Shown here: piece by piece, positions 23,580 through 35,032 of the stretch
How positions within the stretch are numbered: position 1 is the stretch's first letter
How the letters are laid out: each line of letters begins with the position of its first letter
Assembly: GCA_963556495.2 (NCBI GenBank)
Contig: OY747705.1
Coordinates: 36,018,298-36,082,297 of the forward strand
DNA length: 64,000 nucleotides
Reading direction: 5' to 3'
DNA from: Valencia hispanica
Taxonomy: Eukaryota > Chordata > Actinopteri > Cyprinodontiformes > Valenciidae
Position numbers and translations under genes: made by a program
Notes under the pieces: generated by a model
The model's database searches: none
What the model saw: the letters and a program-made list of their open reading frames with translations, nothing else
Told to the model about the DNA's origin: nothing

Positions 23580-24420
23580 GAGGACGGAGCCTCTCTAAAT
23601 GAAGCTTCATTAGCAGTGCCTGTTTTGAGCAGATAAGTATAACAGAGTCAATTATATTTACATGCTGACACAACATCCTCTGTCATAATTACCACCGTGC
23701 AAGTCTGCCGGAAAGAATCTATGGTGCAGACTTCCATAGGGGCAGTAGTTCTTAGTTATTACTTGTGATGGGAGCGAGTCCAGGCGTGAAAGTCTTTTTG
23801 TCCCTTTTATGTGCTGATCAGTGTGTGCTTGGTCAGTGGCAAGAGTGTCTATTGGCATCCAGTGACTGATAATCAATTAGTACACCTGCCACCTCAACAT
23901 GGCCCTGCATTCCAAAGCTCAGTAAATCAGCCTGCCTGACAGCACACAGGTCGATATTAATATTAATGTCTCCATAAATAATGTTATTGTAGGCCCGCAT
24001 GTTAATGGTTCCTGAAATGATGAACATGATAAAGCAGAGTGTGTGTTATATTATGGAGTTGCAAGGGTGTAACAGGGATTGAGAGACAGAGACAGAGACA
24101 GACTAAATCCCTTACAATGTCCTTCAATTAGAACGTTGGTGACATTGGATTGGAAAGGAGCCGAGGTGGTCACAGCTGTGTTCCCAAGCCTGAATGGTTA
24201 GGGACAGTTGGGAGTGTGTTTTCTCTGTGTGGTGAACTGACTGGGGGGGGGGGGGGGGGGGGGGGGTTGTGAGACCAGGACGCAGCAGATTAATTATTAT
24301 AAATCATCTCTGAGGACTGGTGCTTATGCCTATTGCTCAAATTAGTCGCTAACTGTTCTGTCACAACTTTAGTGCATCTGCTGTGTGGTCAGGTTTGTAC
24401 AGAAAATTTATTTGGTGTTT
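23580..24420. promoter_or_regulatory. Cluster of candidate conserved non-coding elements
   Basis: Three high-complexity stretches (about 23580-23780, 23860-24035 and 24275-24400) are separated by simpler sequence. They carry many TAAT, TTATTA and CAAATTAG words, for example gtcgatattaatattaatg at 23951-23969 and cagattaattattataaat at 24286-24304. No coding frame or transposon fits. This is the densest such cluster in the window. Conservation is not demonstrated. Confidence 0.35.
24243..24266 (+). repeat. Poly(G) run of 24
   Basis: Twenty-four consecutive G residues, the longest G/C homopolymer in the window. It can form a G-quadruplex and is prone to length error in sequencing. Confidence 0.95.
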
Positions 24421-24601
24421 GTTTTAAAATAAACAATGCTTTATATGGACACTAAGCAAATTTCTGCTAGTTCTCCTGATCTTGTAACAAATCATGATCA
24501 ACCATTACATTTGCACGAACCAAGGCTTCCGTGCCAAAACAATAGTGCACTGAATGACATGAACCGAGTTTTTCATCTCAGCAAAGTGTACAATATACAA
24601 T

Positions 24602-25270
24602 CACTCGCCCCTTTATATGGCACACCTTGCTAGTAACAAGTTTGACCCCTTTTGCCTTCAGAATTGCCATGATTCACAGATTTAACAACATCTCTGAAAT
24701 GTTTGGTTACCATTGACATGCATTCACTGCAGATTTATCAAAGAATGGATACACTGTGGTCACAAATTGATGGACATTGTCAGCAACATTACTTAGGAAG
24801 TCTATGGCATTTAAACAATGCTCAACTGGTACTAAGATGCCCAAAGTAAGCTAAGAAAGTATTCTCCATACCATCACCAACCCGAACAAGTGATGCAAAG
24901 CAGGATAGATTCCTGCTTCCATGTTGTTTCCACCAAATTCTGATCCTACCACATCTGAATACCAAAGCTGAAATTTAAACCCACTGAACCAGGCAACCAA
25001 TTTTGGTGATCCTTAGCAGTTTTGTTATTATTATCTCAGTTTCCTGTTCTTAGCAGACATGAGAGGCTCCTGGTTTGGTTCTCTGCTGCTGTTGCACATC
25101 TGCTTGTGCATTCAGAGATTGTATACCCATGCTGTAACATATTACATATGCTTTAATGGAAACTTCAGCTTAGACACCACCAAGGCTTTTCCATCCAGAA
25201 TATTTTTTAGACATAGTGACTTCTCAGCAATTGTAGTTCTTTACCTGCTGGCCTTTGATTGGCCTCACCA
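24602..25270 (-). mobile_element. Decayed Tc1-like element (family with CACTCACCGGCCACTTTATT ends)
   Basis: The left edge cactcgcccctttatatggc, then acaccttgctagtaacaag and ttgaccccttttgccttcag, is a diverged terminus of a fish Tc1-like family. The interior follows in complementary orientation: gaatggatacactgtggtca, atgcccaaagtaagctaaga, caggcaaccaattttggtga, and tctcagtttcctgttcttag. Coding frame is lost. The opposite end is not recognisable past about 25270. Confidence 0.72.
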
Positions 25271-27339
25271 GTTTAATTTTAAAGTTCAAAAAGCTCATCA
25301 CTAGCTACAACTGAAGTGAGGAGACTTAACCAGTCATATCCCTCCTCAATCAGACGTGATGGAAACATCTAGCATACAAATTCAAACTGGTCACAAGCTT
25401 CCCTGAATCTCTCTCTTAGCTGCGCTCTGACCAGGAATGCCCTACAGAAGTTCTATTGTTCACTCATCATTGAGGAACTTTACGAAGAGAGATCAGCAAA
25501 CATTACCCTGTTGCAGGCAGCATCTTGCAAATAATTAAATAAATGATTAAATCACTGCTGAGGAATATTAACCAGCTTTTAATGCTCATCTGGGAGGGAG
25601 GAGGATTAGATCACTTTGAGATGTTTATATACATATCCTAACACAGGAACACGCTGTATCTTCACAGTTATAAACTACATCAGAAAATTCTGGAAAAGAT
25701 TTCCAAAATGACTGTAAATTGTGTTATTATGTCACCTCCAATCAGTTCATACACATATATGCATGAACACACCCACACACAACACTCACCAGCCGTGGAC
25801 CAGGGGTTTTGCAAAGCCTGGATCATCCCTGCTAATCCATACTCATTAAGGATGAACTTCATGATAGTGTGCCACCACCAGCTTTCATTGCCCCCACCCT
25901 CTTTTACCCCACTTTCACATGCACAAACACTACAGTGGATAAGTAGCAGCTTTGATAGTAATTTTAATAAATTACTGCAAATTGTTGCGTGTGTGTGTGT
26001 CACTGCTGCTGAAGTAAAGAGCATAGCCACACCTGTTATTTCAAATCAGGCCCATTTGAACTAGGAATGACAGAGCTTTGAAGTCATGAACACAAAGGCA
26101 ACACGTCAAAAGAAATGAGCAAATTGAAAAGGACTCTTCAGACATTGATTTCAAATCGAAAAGTGTTTTAAGTGGAATTAAATAGGTTGATACAGCTGAA
26201 GAATCATTCACTTGGGCCAATTGTAAAAAATACTAAGCGAAATTTAAGAGTTTCATTGTTCCTAGATATGAAGATTAAGTAGTTTCTATACAAGATAGAA
26301 AGGCATTTTAATTCCTTTTTACTTGGGGACTGGAAGATAAATAAATGCTCATTTGCAATGCTCCTCAATATCTGAGAGTAGGTCACTTGAGATTGAAATC
26401 TACCTGCAAGCCCCTTGAGCAGAGAGAGAGGCAGAGAGAGAGAGAAAACAAAAAAGCCACCCGGATGCTTAGCTCCTAGCTTTCTGTCTCCAAAATAACT
26501 TGTCCTCTGTGGGACTGTTAAATAAATTACAGATATGCTATACTCCCCAGATGTGATCTCTGTTATCTAGCACAAATTAAAAATTTAAGCCCTTTTAGGT
26601 TGGTGCCCGGTGTAACTTGAAGCGGCGTGGTTACAAGTGCCGATATCCAACCAGAGTTGTGTCACACTACCACTTAGAAGTGATGCTTGTTGCCGTGGGC
26701 GCTGCATCCAAGGAGGAGAAGGCGGAGTGACCTGATATTAGAGAGAATATGCTATAACTGAGGTTACCAACTGGGCAGAATTGTTGTTTTAACCCCAAGG
26801 TATGTTGTGACAAAGTGTCCAGATACCATAGCCTATCTTGCTAAAACTGAGTGTATAAATACCATAAATGTAAATAAGTATGACTTTGATTAGTTTGAGC
26901 TTTAAACCAGACTAAGACGATGTTCTCAAACCCACATACATGTGTCTTGCTCTAACTTCATGAGTGATAGACTTTGCCTTAGCAAATGTTGGTTGTATGA
27001 GAGTGACAATCTACAATCCTGCAGCACATGTTCTGTCCTCTCATATCTCAAAGAAAGTATTTTATTTTAATATATTTTCAACCCGACATATAGGCCCTGG
27101 TCTTAAGTCACAATAACCAAAAGGTCAACCGTAAAAAAAAAAAATTAGGTTCAGTTTAAAAGATTCTGCAGTTTGTGTTTCTTCTCCCATCCTGTAAGTC
27201 TGCATTGATGTTCCCATTTTGCCCATTTCATCACAAGCTTAGCAAGTGCTTCACTGTGAAATAACTTGAAAAGTCCAAATAATCATAATGATTTGAATTA
27301 CCCTCAAATCAATTTTCAAACTAAAGAATTCTACTTTCC
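25271..27339. other. Unique AT-rich sequence
   Basis: Overlapping ORFs on both strands at 25680-26064 have no domain. Short GA tracts occur at 26418-26444. The stretch 26590-26730 is unusually CpG- and GC-rich for the area but unrecognised. Confidence 0.45.
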
Positions 27340-27600
27340 TTGTGAAAACAAAGGCAGCGTGCCAAAGGAAGCAGGATTACCAGCAATCTCTAATGCTTGA
27401 TTAGTATAAATAAATGGGCTGTTGAATACACTAAAGGATTGCATGTGTGCTCTGCACATTCTATTTATTGTGTGTTTTAGGAAAGGGTAGAGAGCAAAAA
27501 GGCTAATTAAGCAGAAACTCAACAAAAACACTATCTAATAGAACAGGAGACAATGTGGAGTAAACTTCCTCTAATCATTAAGCAGCAAAGGGCTATATAA
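27340..27600. promoter_or_regulatory. Candidate conserved non-coding element
   Basis: Repeat-free stretch with gcatgtgtgctctgcacatt and ggctaattaagcagaaactc. TAATTA-type cores are present and no coding frame. The call is compositional only. Confidence 0.27.
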
Positions 27601-28566
27601 ATGGGTTTGTGTTTGTGCATGTGTGTTTGTTTGCGTTAAAAAGAGATTATATGTGTTGGTGGGGGGTATTTAATAGACTCAACCTCGCTATGAACTCGGA
27701 GAAAGCATTTTGTCATTTGACCTTCATTAACATCTTCTATTCATTGTCTGACTCTGGTGATAAATCAGGAAAAGGGTCCTATTGTATCTTCCAGTGGCAT
27801 GTAGTAAAGCATTCTCATCAAACTGACTTTCATTAACTTCTGTATCCTTGTACAATACCCAGTGCCCTGTATCGAACCCAGGTTTTACAAAGTGTTTGTC
27901 TCAGAAACTCAGCTAGCCGAACATAAACTGAAATCAAAGCCAGAGACAATTCAGTAAAGATCAAAACAGGATGTAAGTCCACTTTATGTAACCTTTCACA
28001 CGAGGTGAGGCATGTGATGAAGATCAACACCAGTCAAAAGATTACCAGAGAAAAACCCAATGAGAACCTAAAAAAGAAAAAAATGAATAGGAGACTTTCC
28101 CTCCACGAAGCATTGCTGGATTAACCTAATCAGAAGATTAATCAGACTTGAAACACTGAAGACTGTGCCGGTGGCCTCTTTATCCGACTGAGCCGGGCAG
28201 CAGAATTAGGACTGAGACCAGAGAGACGGCGTTCCCACAACCCCTCTCTCTATTGTGGAGCTCTCCGTTTACCAAAATGTTCTCAAATGCCAAGGGGGAA
28301 TTAGAAGATCTTGTTTTCCCCAAAACAGGTATTTTGGAACTATAGATCTCTTCTGGATAAGTTTTACTACCAATCACTCAACAAACAGGTATAAAAAACA
28401 CTTTGTAAAGGCAAGGTATGTCATACTGCACAAATATGATAATGATGCACATTTTGTTGAAGTTTCAGTAACTATAATAATTCACCAGGCAGAGTCAACA
28501 AGACAATTTATGTTTTAGGGACCACATGTATCTAAATTATGAATGTAATTAAACCACAGTACTAAG
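27601..28566. other. Unique sequence, no gene
   Basis: No domain-bearing ORF or repeat was recognised. Confidence 0.45.
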
Positions 28567-28642
28567 CAGTGCCTTAACAAAGGGTATTTATACACCTGGG
28601 ACTTTTAGACATTATGTCACATCACAAGTACAAACCTCTGGG

Positions 28643-28662
28643 ACTTTGAGGGATTTTATGTG

Positions 28663-28716
<54 letters not shown>

Positions 28717-28736
28717 CACATAAAATCCCTCAAAGT
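28643..28736. repeat. Perfect 94-bp palindrome with (TA)n centre
   Basis: The 22-base arm actttgagggattttatgtg-ct (28643-28664) is matched exactly by its reverse complement at 28715-28736; the TA tract between is self-complementary. The left arm continues the terminal repeat of the surrounding Tc1 element; the right arm does not fit that element and ends after 22 bases. Confidence 0.95.
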
Positions 28737-28839
28737 ATATATATATATGTTATAATCAAGCTATTATATGTATTGCTAGAGGTTCTCAATTGAAATCAGA
28801 TTTTTTCCCAGGCCATTCTAAGACATAAATTTGTGTTTT

Positions 28840-29213
28840 TCTTCAACACTCCACTATTGTTCTTGTTGTATAGTGTTGAAAGATACAGAAAGACACCAGA
28901 ATATATCAGAGAGCTTCTGCACCCATATATCCCTGGCAGGTCCCTGAGGTCTTGTGATCAGGGTCTGCTGATGGCTTCCCAGGCAAAGATGAAGACAAAA
29001 GAAGACATCATTTTCCTTTTAGTGGCCATCAAAATCTGGAACTGTCTTCCTTTGGACTTGAGATCAGTGGACTCTGTGATCTCTTTTAAAAGCCAGTTAA
29101 AAACATATATTTTTATCTGCCTTTTTTCTTAATGCTCTTGTGTTTTATGCATTGTTGGCTCTTTTTATGAACTTTGTGATTTTATATTTTGAAAATAAAT
29201 AAAGTTTTACTTA
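28840..29213 (+). mobile_element. L2-type LINE 3' fragment inserted in Tc1
   Basis: The plus strand encodes the C-terminal end of an L2-type ORF2: LLHPYIPGRSLRSCDQGLL, then K-T-K-E-D, I-K-I-W-N-C-L-P-L-D-L-R, and S-F-K-S-Q-L-K-T-Y. A short 3' UTR ends in gaaaataaataaagttttac. Catalytic domains are absent because of 5' truncation. It separates two parts of one Tc1 copy. Confidence 0.82.
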
Positions 29214-29623
29214 CTTGTCCTTCTGGAAGGTAAAGCAGTCTTAAGTCTTTTGCAGCCTCTAACAGATCCATGACTGTCTTGTATTTAGCCTCATCCATCT
29301 TCCTAGTTTTTAAGCATTTTTCCACCTGAGCTGTGGATCTCTGCAGCTCCTCCTGAGTAACCACAGGCTTTTTTCCTGATAGGTTCTCTATCTGGTTAAA
29401 TAAAGGTTAATAATAATATATATAATATATATAATTTTGAAATTAGATTTGTTTGACCACTATTCAGAGTGAAGAGGGGTGAATCTAATGCATGCTACAA
29501 TTTTATTTGCAAACACTTTTTAATCACCATGTGCCCTTTTTCTTCCACTTCCAAGTCAGTGGTTGTAATTTGACGAAATGGGAAAAAGATCAAGGGGTCT
29601 GACTACTTTTCCAAGGTACTGTA

Positions 29624-30978
<1,355 letters not shown>

Positions 30979-31039
30979 TGATCGATCGGTCTGTCGATCT
31001 ATCATGGCCCTAATTGAACATATAATTACCCCTCCTGGA

Positions 31040-31432
31040 TCGTGAAATAACTGTGAAACTGTTTAATGACCTTAAACACACAGCTCATGCTCAAAGGTCT
31101 TCAAATGTTGGTGAATTACTACAATTCTGCAATAAAGAGAGGATCCAATCCTATCCACAGACTGCTTGCCAGTTATCAGAAATGTCTGATGTCAGTCATT
31201 CCCACCAAGGGTGACACAACCAGTTATTAGGTTTAGTGGGTAATTACTTTTTTACATAGGGAAAGGTTGGTTTAATACATTTGTCCGATAACACATGGAA
31301 AAATCCCTCTGAATATACTCAGATAATCTTTGTGTGATTGTACATTTTATTTGATGTTCTAAAACACTTAAGAGTGAAAGAAAACATGTATTGAAGAAAT
31401 CTGTATGGGGCAAATACATTTTCACACCACTG
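31040..31432 (+). mobile_element. 3' part of a Tc1-like element
   Basis: The segment includes cttgccagttatcagaaatg (end of transposase), caaccagttattaggtttag, gggtaattacttttttacat, and the terminal cattttcacaccactg followed by TA at 31433-31434. This follows a Tc1 family with a TTTTTCACACCACTG end. The left two thirds are missing, probably lost near the microsatellite at 30816-30978. Confidence 0.7.
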
Positions 31433-31469
31433 TATCTATTTATCTGTCTCTATATGTGTGAATTGATTC

Positions 31470-31680
31470 CTTGGTATGTATGCCTTACGTTCGAGGCTCG
31501 TCCATCAATTCACAGCGATTCTTGTTATTGACTCTGACAAATTCCGGGATGCGACTGATAAAGTCTTGACAAATGGGCTCCGCTCTCCACGGTCTACAAA
31601 CCAATATATCTCTCTATGTCCTCCTGTTGCCCACCTCTATCAGATTCTATTATGTGATATGATATCGCACTCTGGATGAG
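31470..31680. promoter_or_regulatory. Candidate conserved non-coding element
   Basis: High-complexity repeat-free sequence with balanced composition, notably 31490-31590. A plus ORF of 67 codons spans it but matches no domain. It could equally be an unrecognised exon; no flanking splice sites are convincing. Confidence 0.3.
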
Positions 31681-32817
31681 TACAAACAGGACGTGCTTGT
31701 GAGAAAAGTAATGCATTTTAGGATAAGATATGAAAATGCTGTGCTCTTATAAATAGACATCAAACTCTTCAAAAGGTTTTAAAAGAAGTATGTATATCAA
31801 TTTTATTACTAAAAAAGTGAGAAGCATTAGCTCTGGGGGATATGTGGTACTGTGCATAACTCTTGAGTCATTGCTCTTTTGTTATGTTTTTCTTCTAAAT
31901 CAGATTATTTAATAATCTGTAAAGCTGGGTCAAATCAATATTTCTTCAGGCTCTCTAATTGGCGTTAAAGTTTTTTCTGCAGACAATAGCCCCAATTTGG
32001 CTCGTCCCTTTATCTTTTACTTCAGAAAAAATATCAATTAGTGAAAAGGAAATTTGTAAATATTACTGATCACCACTTGGAATGGCTTCTAGAAAGTCTA
32101 AAGTGTGGATCATTAAACTTTTGGACAGTATTGTGTGTATAGAATGAGTATAGTTTAGATAAGTAAACATGATTGCTACTTGATCAAATGAACTTATTAA
32201 AATTGAAGGTGAAAATAAAGGTGATCACAGCAAAAATTGTAATTAAAGAAATCCAGTCAGAAACCTAAATAATATTAAAATAAAGTAATGTAAGAAGTGT
32301 GTTTAAAATTGTCAGAAAGTAGAATGAAGATACAATTAAAACCTATGTTTCAATAATGAATCATTCACCATATTCCATACAATGATGCACTAAAGTAGTG
32401 CTAATCTATTTCCTTATCCAGCAGTCGTATTGATAACCATGTGTTCATTTGAAAATTGCTATTTCCTGTCAAATCCTGGACTCACTAAACCGATCTGTAG
32501 TAAGAAAAGAAAAACAGATTTGTGTATATTGTTATAAACACAAACATAGAGCAAATGTGAAATACTTTTACCATTCAGTTGAAAGCTATCACCACACTGT
32601 ATAGTTTTCTTTACAGCCTATCATCACAGTGGGGTAATATAAACGTGTTTGTATAGTGAGAAAATAAGTGCATGTCATATGTGCTTTTTTACTCAGTGAG
32701 TATCTATTTCATCGCCTTTAGCAAGATCTACAATTTACAGTAAATCTAAACCATAATCTTCACACTTTCTTTAAGATCAAATAACAGTGTAAAGCTCAAA
32801 CATTCGCATGAAAAAAC
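31681..32817. other. Unique AT-rich sequence
   Basis: A compact higher-complexity patch at 31935-32020 (ctctctaattggcgttaaag) may be regulatory. Otherwise nothing was recognised. Confidence 0.4.
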
Positions 32818-32965
32818 ATTCAATTCAATTAAATTCAAAAAATACTTTATTGATCCCAAAGGGAAATTAAGTGTTGGTATAGCTCTTATAATTAACTCTA
32901 TAATTTGTTGTAGATGATGATGGCTGTGGGCAGGAAGGATTGCCTGTAGCGAAATCCTAAACATC
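32818..32965 (-). mobile_element. Rex1-like LINE 3' tail
   Basis: On the minus strand this reads cctgcccacagccatcatca, then agctataccaacacttaatt, tccctttgggatcaataaag, and an aattgaattg tail. It is nearly identical to the 3' end of the LINE at 54304-56799, which shows the same subfamily inserted twice in this window. The 5' part is truncated to about 150 bases. Confidence 0.85.
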
Positions 32966-33174
32966 AAGCCAGTTTAGCTGTTCCATGGTTTCTCAGAGTT
33001 CCTCAGGCATTAGACCAAAACTTATTCATAAATCAATGAGCTGTCTCATAAAAAGGTGCCTAAAACAACTACAGTCTAGACAGTAGTACTCTCCTAGAGT
33101 CTAGACTGTGAGAAAGTTTTATTGACCAGCTACCCATATGAAGCACAGTGAGGAAAACACAAATTTCAGACATA

Positions 33175-33177
<3 letters not shown>

Positions 33178-33266
<89 letters not shown>
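33178..33266. repeat. (TA)n microsatellite
   Basis: About 89 bases of uninterrupted alternating TA. ORFs reading through it give Tyr-Ile repeats and are artefacts. Confidence 0.97.
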
Positions 33267-33269
<3 letters not shown>

Positions 33270-33289
33270 TGGGTGTACAGCTTCCTTTT

Positions 33290-34720
33290 CTGTGTGTCTT
33301 GGTGTGCAGATGAGAATGTATGTGTGTAAGAGGGAGGGAGCGCATTACTGTGTCTGTGTGTTCCTGTGTCTGTGTATCTGTCAGGTTGGGTCTTGGGCTG
33401 CCTTCTGGCCTGGCGCATCTCAGGCCCCCCACCAAATGAGGGGTCTATTTCCCATCCGTCACTCCCTGCCGGTGACTGATGCCTCTACCCACCGGTGCGT
33501 TGATGGCTTGATGCTCGGGTGGCATGCTGATTCATCTCCCGTTCCGGTTTGGGTATTGTTTGGTGGTAGCTGTCGGGTGGCTCAGCAGGGGTTGGGTCCG
33601 GCGTCTGCACTTGGTTTTCCTGTTCTGTGCTTTGTGCTTGGTCGGCTCATTGGTGGGTTTGGTTGACCTTGGTTGCATGCTTGGTTCTCTGCGGTGTGCG
33701 GGAATGAGTTTCGGGAGCTGGTTGAGCTCCGTGTCCGGGTGCAGGCTTGTCTTGGCCTGGAGATGCCGTCTGTCCACTGGGGCTATTGACATGGGGCGGG
33801 GGGCCGTTGGGATGTCGGCTGTGGGGATTGGCCTGGGGTGGCAGCGGCACATGTCGGCCAATGGCTGGCCATCGCCCCTGCGGCCTGACGGACCTCGTCG
33901 GCGTGTCCCTGGTCGGATCCCTGCTGGGAGGTGGGGCACCCTCGGGTCCCAGGCCACCAGGCCCATGGCTGGATTTGCCCTGGCGTAGCCGGTTCCCAGC
34001 GGAGCCTGTGGGCTCATCGCTGTAGTCCCCGGGCCCCTGCATCGTAGCTCCTGGATGTTCCCCTAGGGCTCTCCTCTGCTCCTCTCTTGGGGGTGTGGTG
34101 AGCCCTTCGTTGATCCCCCTGGGGCTCCTGTGCTCTGGTGGTCCTTTGGGTTTCAATGGTTCCAATCTCCTTCGTGTCTGCGTCGATTCCTGGGAGGTGG
34201 ATCGATGGCTCCTCACACCAGCTATTGAACACTCATATGGAGAAACCTAATATGCACCAGCATGGTCATAAACACACACACAAACAGGTGTGTGGATTCC
34301 GGTGTTTACAGATACATTCTTGGGCTTAGGTTACCATCACTAAATCTTATAATAATCGATACTATGAGCTTTTCAGTGTCGCTGTTATTGTATTCATATA
34401 TTTTTTTTTGGGTTGTGGTTGTGTAGTTCTCAATTTGCATTGTTTGATTTGTTTTGTCGTTGTTTTTTTCCCTTTCCCTGCCATCCAACTGGTGTGGAGG
34501 GAGACTGTGATGTTTTCTTGTATTTTCTTTGTTCCCCTTCCTTTCTTGTATCTTCAGCTTACCCTTTCCCTTTTAACCTTTTTTCCCTACCTCTTTATCT
34601 ACTTTCTTTCTTCTCCTTTATTTTCCATCTCCGTGTCCCTGGCGCATTGGGAAAAAACTAAACAAACCCACAGTAACTTCTAATAACGATTTCTTACACA
34701 TATATATCAAGGGGAGTGCT
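33290..34720. repeat. GC-rich interspersed repeat of unknown class with pyrimidine-rich 3' part
   Basis: Positions 33390-34240 are strongly GC-rich with G/T bias on the plus strand. They are followed by accagcatggtcataaacac and ggattccggtgtttacagat. A pyrimidine-rich stretch (34430-34640) and the closing gaaaaaactaaacaaaccca and agtaacttctaataacg complete it. I recall this same order (GC-rich body, catggtca...acacacac, T/C-rich stretch, aaaaaactaaac end) as a dispersed repeat in other teleosts, but cannot place it in a class. Several overlapping ORFs on both strands (up to 189 codons at 33647-34216 -) are Pro/Arg/Gly rich from composition; no domain is visible. Confidence 0.5.
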
Positions 34721-35032
34721 CAGACACACAATTCTGAGATCCACACTGCCAGACAGGACACGTGTAAAAAAATAAAAAAATAAATAAATTCTGATTAATC
34801 ATGCAAATAAAAACTCCCCCCCCCAAAAAAAACATTTGTTTTAAGAGATGAACAATAGTTGCCCCTGCCAAAATGGTAGTTAATTTTTCCATCAGTAGCC
34901 CATGTTCTTACTTGTCATATGACATTTCAATTACTGCACACTGGTGGCTTGAAATCATGACAGTTTCAGAAGGCAGCATGGTAATGTTAGGTGTGGTTTG
35001 TGCCCTTTGGTGCTATTTAACACTGTGTGATT
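34721..35032. other. Unique sequence
   Basis: Contains a short C9/A9 run at about 34817-34831. No gene or repeat was recognised. Confidence 0.45.

Larger units (their letters stand above)
28567..29621 (-). mobile_element. Tc1-like element, internally deleted and split by an L2 fragment
   Basis: The left end reads cagtgccttaacaaagggta followed by tttatacacc and gtcacatcacaagtacaaac. The right end reads caaggggtctgactactttt followed by ccaaggtactg and then TA (29622-29623). These are the two inverted ends of the same fish Tc1 family as the copies at 7789 and 53690. The interior is antisense: tcccaggccattctaagaca (28808-28827) and, after the L2 insertion 28840-29213, tgtccttctggaaggtaaag onward. 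On the minus strand 29364-29215 encodes EELQRSTAQV joined to KMDEAKYKTV and AAKDLRLL. These are two transposase blocks normally well apart, so the first catalytic region is deleted. Confidence 0.82.

Noticed and set aside
33138..33666. ORFs with Tyr-Ile repeats running into the GC-rich block
   Set aside because: They are products of the (TA)n tract and biased composition; no domain.
33532..34216. Long ORFs on both strands (up to 189 codons) in the GC-rich block
   Set aside because: Low stop frequency in GC-rich DNA explains them; several frames are open at once, and the peptides are Pro/Arg/Gly rich without domains.
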